Part shown: one piece after another, positions 1-8,137 of the stretch
Layout: each line of letters starts with the position of its first letter
How positions within the stretch are numbered: position 1 is the first letter of the stretch
Assembly: GCF_030410515.1 (NCBI RefSeq)
Contig: NZ_JAUHHD010000005.1
Span: 248,001-312,000 of the forward strand
DNA length: 64,000 nt
Origin: Arthrobacter sp. YD4
GTDB lineage: Bacteria > Actinomycetota > Actinomycetes > Actinomycetales > Micrococcaceae
Direction of reading: 5' to 3'
The notes under the pieces: model-generated
The model's input: only the letters and a program-made list of their open reading frames with translations
What the model was told of the DNA's origin: nothing
The model's database searches: none
Program-made: the position numbers and the translations under genes

Positions 1-1320
1 GATGCCCACCAGGACGGGGCTGCCCTTGGCGGACTCCCACAGCCAGACGGCGATGAACGGAGCCACGGCCGCACCCAGGATGGAGGAGACGTTGTAGCTG
101 ATGGCGGAGCCGGTGTACCGGACGTTGGTCGGGAAGAGCTCCGGCAGCAGCGCACCCATCGGTCCGAAGGTCAGGCCCATCAGGGAGAAGCCGATGATCA
201 GCAGGCCCATGGCACCGGCGAACCCGGCGCTGAACAGCGGCACGAAGAGCAGGCCGAAGACGAAGATGCCGGTGGTGACGGCGAGCAGCATCTTGCGGCG
301 TCCGTACTTCTCGGCCAGCGGGCCGGAGACCAATGTGAAGATGCCGAAGAACACGACGCCGGCGATCAGCATCCAGAGGAAGTCGTTGCGGGAGTAGCCC
401 AGGCCGGGAACGAACGCGGCCGCGGCGGCCTCGCTCATCGGCTTGCCGGCCTTCTCCGCGGCGGCCTGCGCGCCGGCCAGGGTCGGCTTGGTGCCGTAGG
501 TCAGCGTGAACGTGGTCATCAGGTAGAAGAGCACGTAGGTGGCCAGCATGATGAAGGTGCCCAGGATCAGCGGGCGCCAGCTGGTCTTGAAGACCCGGCC
601 CAGCGGCAGCTTGGCAACCTCGTTGGTCTCCAGGACCTTGGTGAAGGCGGGGGTCTCGATCAGCTTCAGCCGGACGTACAGGCCGATGATGACCATGACG
701 GCGCTGACCAGGAACGGCACGCGCCAGCCCCAGTCGCTGAAGGCCTGCGGGCTCAGGGTGTAGCTGAAAACCAGGAAGAGCACGTTGGCGATGATGAAGC
801 CGATCGGCGCGCCCAGCTGCGGGAACGTTCCGTAGATCGCGCGCTTGTTGGCCGGGGCGTTCTCCGTCGCGAGCAGCGCGGCGCCGCTCCATTCGCCGCC
901 GAGGGCCAGGCCCTGGGCGAAGCGCATGACCACCAGCAGTGCCGGCGCCCAGAATTCCCAGCCCGGGACCAGGGCGGTGGGGAGGCAGCCAATCAGGAAG
1001 GTGGCGATGCCCATGGTGAGCAGCGAGGCCACGAGGGTGCCCTTGCGGCCGAACTTGTCACCGAAGTGCCCAAAGACGATCGAGCCGAGCGGACGGGCGA
1101 CGAACGCGACGCCGAAGACGGCGAAGGAGCTCAGGAGCTGGGTGGTCTCGTTCTGGCCCGGGAAGAAGAGCTTCGGGAAGACCAGGACGGCGGCCGTGGC
1201 GTAGACGTAGAAGTCGTAGAACTCGACGGTGGTGCCGATCAGGCTGGCAACGATCACGCGGCCGCGCGAGTTCACCTGCTTGGCGGATCCATGCTCCGTC
1301 GACATGGCGGTGGGTGACAT
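1..1320 (-). CDS. MHS-family MFS metabolite:H+ symporter (partial, C-terminus outside window)
   Basis: About 440 residues are visible and no stop is reached, so the 3' end lies beyond position 1. The translation has many hydrophobic spans, an N-terminal segment reading VEFYDFYVYATAA and the loop FGHFGDKFGRKGTL, both typical of the metabolite:H+ symporter branch of MFS (ShiA/ProP/KgtP-like). It should be an inner-membrane proton-coupled importer of an organic acid or similar small molecule; the substrate cannot be read from sequence. Two in-frame ATG codons compete (1320 and 1305) and neither has a strong ribosome site. It is divergent from narK, with 285 bp between them, and that gap holds repeated TGTCCA half-sites (1404-1440) on its side. 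The divergent arrangement need not mean a link to nitrate. Confidence 0.85.
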   Translation of the reverse strand, partial: MSPTAMSTEHGSAKQVNSRGRVIVASLIGTTVEFYDFYVYATAAVLVFPKLFFPGQNETTQLLSSFAVFGVAFVARPLGSIVFGHFGDKFGRKGTLVASLLTMGIATFLIGCLPTALVPGWEFWAPALLVVMRFAQGLALGGEWSGAALLATENAPANKRAIYGTFPQLGAPIGFIIANVLFLVFSYTLSPQAFSDWGWRVPFLVSAVMVIIGLYVRLKLIETPAFTKVLETNEVAKLPLGRVFKTSWRPLILGTFIMLATYVLFYLMTTFTLTYGTKPTLAGAQAAAEKAGKPMSEAAAAAFVPGLGYSRNDFLWMLIAGVVFFGIFTLVSGPLAEKYGRRKMLLAVTTGIFVFGLLFVPLFSAGFAGAMGLLIIGFSLMGLTFGPMGALLPELFPTNVRYTGSAISYNVSSILGAAVAPFIAVWLWESAKGSPVLVGI

Positions 1321-1403
1321 GTGAGAACGCTTTCATCAAGACCGGTGGCCAGTGGGGGCCGTCCGGCAAAGGAGTGGAATATATCTGCCATATTACGCGG
1401 CAC

Positions 1404-1440
1404 TGTCCACGAGTTGGACATTTATTTCACTATTTGGACA
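1404..1440. promoter_or_regulatory. Candidate operator: three TGTCCA half-sites
   Basis: TGTCCA at 1404-1409 forms a perfect inverted repeat with TGGACA at 1415-1420 (5-nt spacer). A second TGGACA lies at 1435-1440, exactly 20 bp downstream of the first, two helical turns. The array is about 85 bp upstream of the MHS transporter start and about 85 bp from the narK GlnR-like box, so it more likely serves the transporter. No regulator gene adjoins it, and the binding protein is unknown. Confidence 0.45.
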
Positions 1441-1524
1441 TCTGCGTGTCGCCCGGATTAGGGGTTGGCTGGCCCGGGATGCCGCCGGCGCCTCACGCCC
1501 CGGCTGAACCCCGGATAGGCAAAC

Positions 1525-1578
1525 GTCACAGCACGTTTACATTCGGCGAGCGTTCCGGAAATGCGGCCTCCCTAGCTT
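1525..1578 (+). promoter_or_regulatory. narK promoter with 11-bp phased GlnR-like box
   Basis: Reading downstream: GTCAC (1525), TTTAC (1536), CGAGC (1547) and GAAAT (1558), each starting 11 bp after the last. Ten nucleotides later comes the -10 hexamer TAGCTT (1573-1578). The 11-bp spacing of pentamers matches the known GlnR box of actinobacteria (a-b-a-b half-sites separated by 6 nt). The same geometry recurs upstream of nirD, nirB and the flavoprotein at 22938. This is the weakest of the four matches base by base; the spacing is what supports it. Confidence 0.6.
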
Positions 1579-1605
1579 TGAGGGAACATCCCCAAGGAGG
1601 TCCCC

Positions 1606-3000
1606 GTGACAGAACGCACCGCAGACACCGCCACCCTCACTCCCCCGACCGTCCCCGCACTGGAACACCGGGCCGGCCGGTGGATCGCCAACTGGGACGC
1701 CGAGAACCCGGCCCAGTGGGAGTCGGCGGGGCGTGGCATCGCCCGGCGGAACCTCAACTGGTCCATCTTCGCCGAGTTCCTGGGCTTCGTGGTCTGGCAG
1801 CTCTGGTCGATCGTGGTGGTGCAGCTGCCCGCGGCCGGTTTCCGCTTCTCCACCAATGAGATCTTCTGGCTCATCTCGATGCCCAGCCTGGTCGGAGCGA
1901 CCCTGCGCATCCCGTACACCTTCATGGTCCCGCGCTTCGGCGGCCGAAACTGGACGGTCGTCTCGGCGCTCCTGCTGCTGGTCCCCTCCACCGGGCTGGC
2001 GTTCTGCGTGGCCAACCCGGGCACCCCGTTCGGCGTCATGCTGCTGGTGGCCGCCCTGGCCGGTTTCGGCGGCGGCAACTTCGCCAGCTCGATGGCGAAC
2101 ATCAGCTTCTTCTACCCGGCCCGGGAAAAGGGCTGGGCGCTGGGCCTGAACGCCGCCGGCGGAAACCTGGGCGCGGCCGTCGCCCAGCTGGCCGTCCCGG
2201 TCGCCGTCACCCTGCTGGCCGCCGGCACCATCAACCTGCCCGTGGCCGGGCTGATGTGGGTGCCGCTGATCCTGCTGGCGGCGTTTGGCGCCTGGAAGTA
2301 CATGGACAACCTCACCAGCGCCAAGGGTGACGTGGCCGGCTCCCTCGCCGCGGTCCGGGAACCCCACCTGTGGGTGATGGCGCTGCTGTACATCGGCACC
2401 TTCGGCTCGTTCATCGGCTTCGCGGGCGTCTTTCCCAAGCTGATCAAGGATTACTTCCCGGCGTTCTCCTCCTTCGGGGTGGGAACCGTGGCGCTGTCCC
2501 TGGCCTTCCTCGGCCCGCTGGTGGGATCCCTGGCGCGGCCCTACGGCGGACGGATGGCGGACCGGCTGGGCGGGGCGCGGATGACCGTGGCCGCGTTCGC
2601 GGCGATGGCCGCCATCACCCTGACCGTGGTGTGGACGCTGCCGCTGAAGAACTTCTGGCTCTTCCTGGTCTTGTTCCTGGCCCTCTTCACCGCCAGCGGG
2701 TTCGGCAACGGCGCCACCTACCGGATGATCCCGGTGATTTTCGCCCTGCACAGCCGCGCGGCCCGCACCGGGGCCGGTCCGGCGGCCACGCAGAAACTGG
2801 CCTCCTCGGCGCTGGGGCTGATCTCGGCGATCGGCGCCTACGGCGGGTTCGTGATCCCGCAGGTGCTCAACGCCGCGAACACCGCCACCGGCTCCTACAC
2901 GCCGGCGTTCTACGGCTTCGTGGCGGCCTACGTCCTGATGCTGGCCGTGTGCTGGGCCTGCTACCTACGCCCCGCCGGTCACGGCAAGGGGCACGTCTAG
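1606..3000 (+). CDS. narK: NarK-family nitrate/nitrite MFS transporter
   Basis: This is a 464-residue polytopic membrane protein of the NarK/NasA nitrate-nitrite porter family. It carries glycine-rich segments typical of nitrate porters (FGGGNFASSMANISFFYP, and FGNGATYRMIPVIF with the following AARTGAGPAATQK). The conserved arginines that bind nitrate in the family fit the motifs RIPYTFMV and NGATYRM. The start is GTG, preceded by AAGGAGG with a 5-nt spacer. The stop is directly followed by the nasC ATG, so transport and nitrate reduction are co-transcribed. The upstream region carries a GlnR-like phased box and -10 TAGCTT, implying induction under nitrogen limitation. The role is to import nitrate (and perhaps export or exchange nitrite) across the cytoplasmic membrane. 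Confidence 0.93.
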   Translation: MTERTADTATLTPPTVPALEHRAGRWIANWDAENPAQWESAGRGIARRNLNWSIFAEFLGFVVWQLWSIVVVQLPAAGFRFSTNEIFWLISMPSLVGATLRIPYTFMVPRFGGRNWTVVSALLLLVPSTGLAFCVANPGTPFGVMLLVAALAGFGGGNFASSMANISFFYPAREKGWALGLNAAGGNLGAAVAQLAVPVAVTLLAAGTINLPVAGLMWVPLILLAAFGAWKYMDNLTSAKGDVAGSLAAVREPHLWVMALLYIGTFGSFIGFAGVFPKLIKDYFPAFSSFGVGTVALSLAFLGPLVGSLARPYGGRMADRLGGARMTVAAFAAMAAITLTVVWTLPLKNFWLFLVLFLALFTASGFGNGATYRMIPVIFALHSRAARTGAGPAATQKLASSALGLISAIGAYGGFVIPQVLNAANTATGSYTPAFYGFVAAYVLMLAVCWACYLRPAGHGKGHV

Positions 3001-5172
3001 ATGGCCGACGGCGCCGCGACCCACTGCCCGTACTGCGCCCTGCAGTGTGCCGTGACGCTGACGGTGCCGGCGGCCGCCGAAGTCCCGCTCGAGGTGACCG
3101 GCAGGGAGTTCCCCACCAACCGTGGCGGGCTCTGCCGGAAGGGCTGGACCTCGACGTCGTTGCTCGAGCACCCCGGGCGGGTCACCGAGCCGCTTCTCAG
3201 GGGCGCCGACGGCGTGCACCGTCCGGTCGACTGGGATACCGCCTTGCACCTGGCCGCCACCGCGGTCCGGGAGACCCGGGCCGCCCACGGCCCGGACGCT
3301 GTCGGCGTGTTTGGCGGCGGCGGGCTGACCAACGAGAAGGCGTACCAGCTGGGCAAGTTCGCGCGGCTGGGGCTGGGGACCTCGCGGATCGATTACAACG
3401 GCAGGTTCTGCATGTCCTCCGCCGCGGCGGCCGGGATCCGCGCGTTCGGCCTGGACCGTGGGCTGCCGTTCCCGGTGGCCGACCTGGACGGTGCGTCGAC
3501 CGTGCTCCTGCTGGGCTCCAACGTGGCGGAGACGATGCCCCCGTTCGTCCAGCACCTGCGCGGGGCGCGCGACGCCGGCGGCCTGATCGTCGTCGACCCG
3601 CGGCGCTCCGCGACGGCCGCGTTGACCTCCGACGGCGCCGGACTGCACCTGCAGCCGCTGCCGGGCAGCGATCTGGCGCTGCTGCTGGGGCTGGCACATG
3701 TGGTGATCCACGAGGGCCTGGCAGATCAGGCCTACATCGCCAAGCGCACGGTCGGCTACCCGGCCCTCGCCCGCAGCGTGGCCGGGTACTGGCCCGAGCG
3801 GGTGCAGTCCCTCACCGGCGTGCCGGCCGGCCTGGTCCGCGAGACCGCCCGGCGCTTGGCCGACGGTGCGCGCCGCGGCGGCAGCTACGTCCTGACCGGC
3901 CGCGGCGTGGAACAACACGTGGACGGGACGGACACCGCCACCGCCGCGATCAACCTGGCCCTGCTGCTGGGCCTGCCGGGTTCGGCCCGGAGCGGCTACG
4001 GAACGCTGACCGGCCAAGGCAATGGGCAGGGCGGGCGCGAACACGGCCAGAAGGCGGACCAGCTGCCCGGCTACCGGAAGATCACCGACCCCGCGGCGCG
4101 GGCCCACGTCGCGGGCGTCTGGGGAGTTCCCGAGGCGCTGATCCCGGGTCCCGGGGTCCCCGCCGTCGAGCTCCTGGCCTCCCTGGGACAGCCCGACGGC
4201 GTCCGCTGCCTCTTCGTGCACGGCGCCAACGTTGCGGTGTCCGCCCCGGATGCGAACGCCGTGACCGCGGGCCTGCGCCGGCTGAATTTCCTGGTGGTCT
4301 GCGACTTCTTCGTCTCAGAGACCGCGGCCGAGGCGGACCTGATCCTGCCGGTGACCCAGTGGGCCGAGGAGGAGGGCACGCTGACCAACCTCGAGGGCCG
4401 TGTGCTGCGCCGCCGCCGGGCCGTGACTCCCCCGGCCGGGGTCCGCAGCGAGTTGTGGATCATGGCCCGGCTGGCAGAGTTGCTGGACGCCCCGTCGACC
4501 TTCAGCGAGGACCCGGAGACGGTGTTCGAGGAACTCCGCAGGGCCTCCGCCGGCGGACCGGCGGACTACTCCGGGATCGATTACGCAATGTTGGACCGCG
4601 GCGAGGAGGCCTACTGGCCGTATCCCGCGGGCAGCGCCGGGACGCCGCGGTTGTTCCTGGAGGCCTTCGCGCATCCGGACGGACGTGCGGTGTTCACGCC
4701 GGTGACGCCCCGCCGTCGTGCGCCGTCGGGCGTTTCCGCGGGCTCGGCCGGCTCCTTAGGTTCCGGCGACGGCGGCGCCCCGATGACCCTGGTGACCGGA
4801 CGCTGGCTGGAGCATTACCAGTCGGGCGCCCAGACCCGGCGTGTGCCCGCGTTGGTCGATGCACGGCCCGAGGCGCGGCTGCAGCTGCATCCCTCGGCAG
4901 CCGCGGCGCAGGGCATCGACGACGGCGCCCTGGTGCTCGTGGCGAATGTCCGCGGCGAGGTGCTGTGCCGCGCCGAAGTCAGCCCGGACATCCGCCCGGA
5001 AACCGTGTTCCTGCCGTTCCATTTCGCCGGGGTGGAGAGCGCGAACCGGCTCACGGAGGCCGTAACGGACCCCGTCTCCGGGATGCCGGAATTTAAGACC
5101 AGTCAGGTGTGGGTGCGGCCGGTTGCTGCCGGTGCCTCCGCCGTGGCCCTGCAGAGCGAAGGTGCCTCATGA
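3001..5172 (+). CDS. nasC: Assimilatory nitrate reductase catalytic subunit (Mo-bisMGD)
   Basis: A 723-residue molybdopterin oxidoreductase that should reduce nitrate to nitrite in the cytoplasm. The N-terminal [4Fe-4S] ligands are visible as C9-x2-C12-x3-C16-x28-C45. The predicted molybdenum ligand is C137 within NGRFCMSS, the motif of Nas-type enzymes. A segment YGTLTGQGNGQGGREHGQKADQ is characteristic of assimilatory nitrate reductases, and the C-terminus holds the molybdopterin dinucleotide-binding fold (TGRWLEHYQSGAQTRR). There is no signal peptide, consistent with a cytosolic enzyme. The gene starts the base after the narK stop and overlaps nasB by 4 bp (ATGA), so the three genes form one translation-coupled operon. 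Unlike some NasC/NasA proteins it has no C-terminal BFD-type [2Fe-2S] domain; that domain is on nasB. Confidence 0.93.
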   Translation: MADGAATHCPYCALQCAVTLTVPAAAEVPLEVTGREFPTNRGGLCRKGWTSTSLLEHPGRVTEPLLRGADGVHRPVDWDTALHLAATAVRETRAAHGPDAVGVFGGGGLTNEKAYQLGKFARLGLGTSRIDYNGRFCMSSAAAAGIRAFGLDRGLPFPVADLDGASTVLLLGSNVAETMPPFVQHLRGARDAGGLIVVDPRRSATAALTSDGAGLHLQPLPGSDLALLLGLAHVVIHEGLADQAYIAKRTVGYPALARSVAGYWPERVQSLTGVPAGLVRETARRLADGARRGGSYVLTGRGVEQHVDGTDTATAAINLALLLGLPGSARSGYGTLTGQGNGQGGREHGQKADQLPGYRKITDPAARAHVAGVWGVPEALIPGPGVPAVELLASLGQPDGVRCLFVHGANVAVSAPDANAVTAGLRRLNFLVVCDFFVSETAAEADLILPVTQWAEEEGTLTNLEGRVLRRRRAVTPPAGVRSELWIMARLAELLDAPSTFSEDPETVFEELRRASAGGPADYSGIDYAMLDRGEEAYWPYPAGSAGTPRLFLEAFAHPDGRAVFTPVTPRRRAPSGVSAGSAGSLGSGDGGAPMTLVTGRWLEHYQSGAQTRRVPALVDARPEARLQLHPSAAAAQGIDDGALVLVANVRGEVLCRAEVSPDIRPETVFLPFHFAGVESANRLTEAVTDPVSGMPEFKTSQVWVRPVAAGASAVALQSEGAS

Positions 5173-6725
5173 GCGAGCGTGTTGTGGTGGTGGGCTTCGG
5201 CCCGGTTGCGGCGAGGCTGATCGATGAACTGCTGCCGGCGGTGGAGTCAGGCGTGGTGGAGATGACCGTGATCGGCGAGGAACCGGTGGCCGCCTACAAC
5301 CGGGTCCTGGTGGCGGACTTGGGCGTCGGCCGGACCAGCGCGGACGCCCTGGCCCTTGCCGATGCGGCGTCCCTGGTGGCCGCGGGCGTCGACGTCCGGC
5401 TGGGCGTGCGGGTCCGCCGGGTGGACCGGGCCCGGCGCCTGCTCCTGCTCAGCGACGGCAGCACCCCGCGCTATGACCGGCTGGTGTTCGCCACCGGCGC
5501 CCGGCCCGTGATTCCCAACCTCACCGGGCTGAACCCGGATCCCGGACGGCCCGCCCTTCCGCCCGGGGTGACCGCGCTACGCGACCTGGGTGATGCGGCG
5601 GCGCTGCACGCAGCGGTGGCCGGCGGCAAACGCGTGGTGGTCCTAGGCGGCGGTGTCCTGGGCCTGGAAACCGCCCTGGCCGCCGCCGAGGAGGGCGCCA
5701 CCGTGACCGTGGTGCACAATGGCCCGTTCCCGCTGGGCCGCAGCATCGACCGCGGCGGCGGGGCCGTGCTGGCGGCGTCGCTGCGGAACTGCGGGGTGCG
5801 GATGGCGGGCAATGCTCGATCCGTGGGCGTGGAGACGGACGACGACGGCGGCTTCTCCGCGCTGCTGCTGGACGACGGCTCCGCGATCGACGGGGACCTG
5901 CTGGTGCTGTCCTGCGGCGTGCGGCCCCGCGTTGAGCTCGCGGAGGGCTGCGGGCTGCCGACGGCGGCCGGCATCCTGGTGGACCACCGGCTTCGCGCGC
6001 ACCACGAGCCGCACGTCTTCGCCGTCGGGGACTGCGCGGAGGTCCGCTGCCCCGATCCGGACTGCGTGGACTGCCGGGTTCCCCGCGGACCGTCCGGACT
6101 GGTGGGGCCGGGATGGCGCCAGGCCGAGTGGCTGGCCGGCTACCTCACGCTGCTGGCGTCCGGTGCTCTTGCGGAGGCTCAGGCGATGCCGGCGCTGCCT
6201 TCGGAACAGCCGGCCGTGGTGGTGCTCAAGGCGCGCGGGCTGACCATGGCCGTGGCCGGTGACGTCACCGCTGATCCGTGGGACGAGGAGGCGCTGTGTT
6301 CCGGGTCGGCCACGGACCGGCCACGGCTGCAGGTCTCGCAATGGGCCGACCCCGAACACGGCCGCTACGTCAAAATGTCCACCCGTGCCGGGGTATTGGA
6401 GGGTCTAGTGGCCGTCGGGATGCCCCGCACCGCGGCCGAGCTGGTGCAGCTCTTCGAACGCGGTGCGGAACTACCGGCGGACCGGTCGCTGTTGCTCAGG
6501 CTGGACGGTCCGGAGGCTAATACCTCGCAGGCCGCCCACGACCCGGCGCGGACCGTTTGCCGCTGCGCGGGGATCAGCGGAACAGCCATTGCTTCAGCCG
6601 TTTCCTCCGGATGCTCGACAGTTGCCGAGGTCTCCGGGACCACCCGCGCCGGCACCGGCTGCGGCAGCTGCCACGACGAGATCAGGGGCCTGATCGAAAA
6701 GCACTTCCAGTCGGCGGTGGCGTAG
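5169..6725 (+). CDS. nasB: Nitrate reductase electron-transfer subunit: FAD/NAD(P)H oxidoreductase with BFD-like [2Fe-2S] domain
   Basis: 518 residues from the ATG at 5169, which overlaps the nasC stop in ATGA. An upstream in-frame start exists, but it lies inside nasC. The N-terminus has a Rossmann FAD motif (VVVVGFGPVAARL), a second nucleotide-binding motif (VVVLGGGVLGLETALAA), and FAVGDCAEV near the end of the flavin domain. The C-terminus is a bacterioferritin-associated-ferredoxin-like domain with CRC at its start and CGSC at its end, giving four [2Fe-2S] ligands. The layout equals the N-terminal half of NirB, so it most likely passes electrons from NAD(P)H through FAD and [2Fe-2S] to NasC. 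A decayed copy of the last ~130 bp lies 1.1 kb downstream (7799-7944). Confidence 0.88.
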   Translation: MSERVVVVGFGPVAARLIDELLPAVESGVVEMTVIGEEPVAAYNRVLVADLGVGRTSADALALADAASLVAAGVDVRLGVRVRRVDRARRLLLLSDGSTPRYDRLVFATGARPVIPNLTGLNPDPGRPALPPGVTALRDLGDAAALHAAVAGGKRVVVLGGGVLGLETALAAAEEGATVTVVHNGPFPLGRSIDRGGGAVLAASLRNCGVRMAGNARSVGVETDDDGGFSALLLDDGSAIDGDLLVLSCGVRPRVELAEGCGLPTAAGILVDHRLRAHHEPHVFAVGDCAEVRCPDPDCVDCRVPRGPSGLVGPGWRQAEWLAGYLTLLASGALAEAQAMPALPSEQPAVVVLKARGLTMAVAGDVTADPWDEEALCSGSATDRPRLQVSQWADPEHGRYVKMSTRAGVLEGLVAVGMPRTAAELVQLFERGAELPADRSLLLRLDGPEANTSQAAHDPARTVCRCAGISGTAIASAVSSGCSTVAEVSGTTRAGTGCGSCHDEIRGLIEKHFQSAVA

Positions 6726-6784
6726 GGAGCGGCCCGGTGGGGGTGCGCCGATGTCGCGAACCTGAGACCGGCCTGAACAGCTGG

Positions 6785-6790
6785 TAGCTT
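6785..6790 (+). promoter_or_regulatory. -10 hexamer of the PASTA lipoprotein gene
   Basis: TGGTAGCTT contains a TAGCTT hexamer immediately before an ATG at 6791. Because transcription must begin 6-7 nt after the hexamer, that ATG would fall upstream of the transcript. This argues for the TTG start at 6836, which has AAGGGGG five bases ahead of it. Confidence 0.5.
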
Positions 6791-6835
6791 ATGACAGCGG
6801 CCCAGTCTCAGGCGCCGCCTTCCAAGGGGGAAATT

Positions 6836-7435
6836 TTGAAGAAATCACTCGCATTTGTCGTGCTCACCGGGCTTCTGCTCACCGGGTGCGGCGGCAAGCA
6901 GATGTCCGCACCATCTGCAGCATCACCCAGCATTTCCGCAGCCGCGGCCGTAGAGGGCGCCATCTCCGTTCCCGGTGTGGTCGGGATGACCCTGGACAAG
7001 GCCACGAACCAACTTCAGGATCTGGGTCTCAAGGTCAAGGCAACCGACGTTGATAACGGCAAGTCGATCATGGTCAAAAGCAACTGGACCGTCGCCCGCC
7101 AGGGCACAGCGGAAGGCACCAAGGTAGACAAGGGCGCGACCGTTGAATTGGGGGTCCATCACCTCACCGACTCCACCCCGACGCCGACACCGACTCCGAC
7201 GCCGACTCCGGTCAAGGTCGTAGAGGCTCCGCCCGCGCCGGTGGTCCCGGCCGCCCCTCCGGCGGTGGCTGAGCCGCCCGCTCCCGCCTACGTTCCGCCG
7301 GCACCGGCCTATGTCCCGCCGGCACCGGTTCAGGCTCCGCCCGTCTATGGCGGAATCATCTGCAAGGACGGCTACGCATGGCCGTCTTCAACCCGTCGGG
7401 GCGCTTGCAGCGGTCACGGAGGCATCAGAAACTAG
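6836..7435 (+). CDS. Lipoprotein with PASTA domain, Pro/Thr-rich linker and DUF3761 C-terminus
   Basis: The chosen start is TTG at 6836 (AAGGGGG, 5-nt spacer), giving 199 residues that open KKSLAFVVLTGLLLTGC: a lipoprotein signal with lipobox LTGC, so C18 is the likely lipidated residue and the protein is anchored outside the membrane. A PASTA-like repeat (VPGVVGMTLDKATNQL ... VDKGATVELGV) covers roughly residues 45-115. It is followed by a TP/PT repeat and a proline-alanine linker containing two copies of APAYVPP. The last 22 residues (CKDG...GACSGHGG) match DUF3761, a two-cysteine domain of exported proteins. PASTA domains bind peptidoglycan fragments in Ser/Thr kinases and PBPs; here no enzyme is attached, so a wall-linked role is inferred only. 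It is monocistronic between nasB and a convergent DUF1272 gene. Confidence 0.8.
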   Translation: MKKSLAFVVLTGLLLTGCGGKQMSAPSAASPSISAAAAVEGAISVPGVVGMTLDKATNQLQDLGLKVKATDVDNGKSIMVKSNWTVARQGTAEGTKVDKGATVELGVHHLTDSTPTPTPTPTPTPVKVVEAPPAPVVPAAPPAVAEPPAPAYVPPAPAYVPPAPVQAPPVYGGIICKDGYAWPSSTRRGACSGHGGIRN

Positions 7436-7473
7436 CTCGAGAAAGTTGCCGGGCCGACACACCGGCCCGGCAC

Positions 7474-7725
7474 CTACACTCCGGTCAGGCGTTCCTGGCA
7501 GCTGGGCGAGACGACCCGCAGCGTGCTGGCCGGGTTGGCGACGAGGGCCGCGGCCGGCCTGACCGGACGCCGCTCGAGGTTACCACCGCAGTTGGGGCAC
7601 GCCCCGTCGCGGAAACGGGCGACGCAGCCCGGGCACCACGTGCACTCGAAGGTGCAGATATAGGCCTCGTCGGTGGGCGCGATGTCGCGATCGCAGCATT
7701 CGCAGTTCGGTCGGATCTCAAGCAT
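7474..7725 (-). CDS. DUF1272 family small zinc-ribbon-like protein
   Basis: An 83-residue protein starting MLEIRPNCECCDRDI. It has four CxxC-type cysteine pairs (CECC, CTFEC, CPGC, CPNC) spread over the first 50 residues, the pattern of DUF1272, a family of short cysteine-rich cytosolic proteins thought to bind zinc. The C-terminal 30 residues lack cysteines and vary in the family. It is convergent with the lipoprotein gene 38 bp away and is probably monocistronic. The biochemical role of the family is not known, and nothing in the neighbourhood suggests one. Confidence 0.8.
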   Translation of the reverse strand: MLEIRPNCECCDRDIAPTDEAYICTFECTWCPGCVARFRDGACPNCGGNLERRPVRPAAALVANPASTLRVVSPSCQERLTGV

Positions 7726-7798
7726 GCGACCAGCCTACCGGCCAGTAACTGACACGCGGCGCGGCCTTCGGCCCGGCAGATACTTGGCGCCTGGATGC

Positions 7799-7944
7799 CG
7801 GCCCATTACTTCAGCTGTTTCCTCCCGGGTTGCTCGACGGTTGCCTAAGTCTCTAGTACCACCCGTGCCGGCACCGGCTGCGGCCGCTGCCACGACGAGA
7901 TCAAGGGCCTAATCGAAATAAACTTCCAAGCGGCCGTGGCGTAG
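7799..7944 (+). pseudogene. Decayed duplicate of the nasB 3' end (BFD-like domain fragment)
   Basis: This stretch aligns base for base with the final ~130 bp of nasB (about 6586-6725), including the shared runs ggcaccggctgcgg and cacgacgagatca and the terminal gtggcgtag. It differs by scattered substitutions, one extra C near 7825 that shifts the frame, and TAA and TAG codons where nasB reads GAG and GGG. It cannot encode a [2Fe-2S] domain. No rest of the gene is present, so a partial duplication or a deletion-scarred second nasB is implied. The flanking bases 7726-7798 show nothing recognisable. Confidence 0.85.
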
Positions 7945-8137
7945 AGGATCTGGGTGCCTTGAAGCTGGGCAGCCAGGATGTACCGCTGCGACTCTGACCG
8001 TCGACGTCGAGTCGGCCCAATCGCAGTGGCCACAGAGGTTTATAGGTCCCGAGCCTAGCCGTCTCGTCCGAGCGGTACTGATACGATGCGCAAGCGGTCG
8101 CTGGGGCCGCCATTTACGTTTCGGGGGAAACCGTCTC

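Noticed and set aside
7..16. CRISPR array, prophage or IS element anywhere in the window
   Set aside because: No regularly spaced direct repeats with unique spacers, no transposase, integrase or phage structural gene was seen in any frame.
2370..5096. A 908-codon plus-strand frame across narK and nasC
   Set aside because: An Arg/Gly/Pro-rich out-of-frame shadow of two well-supported genes.
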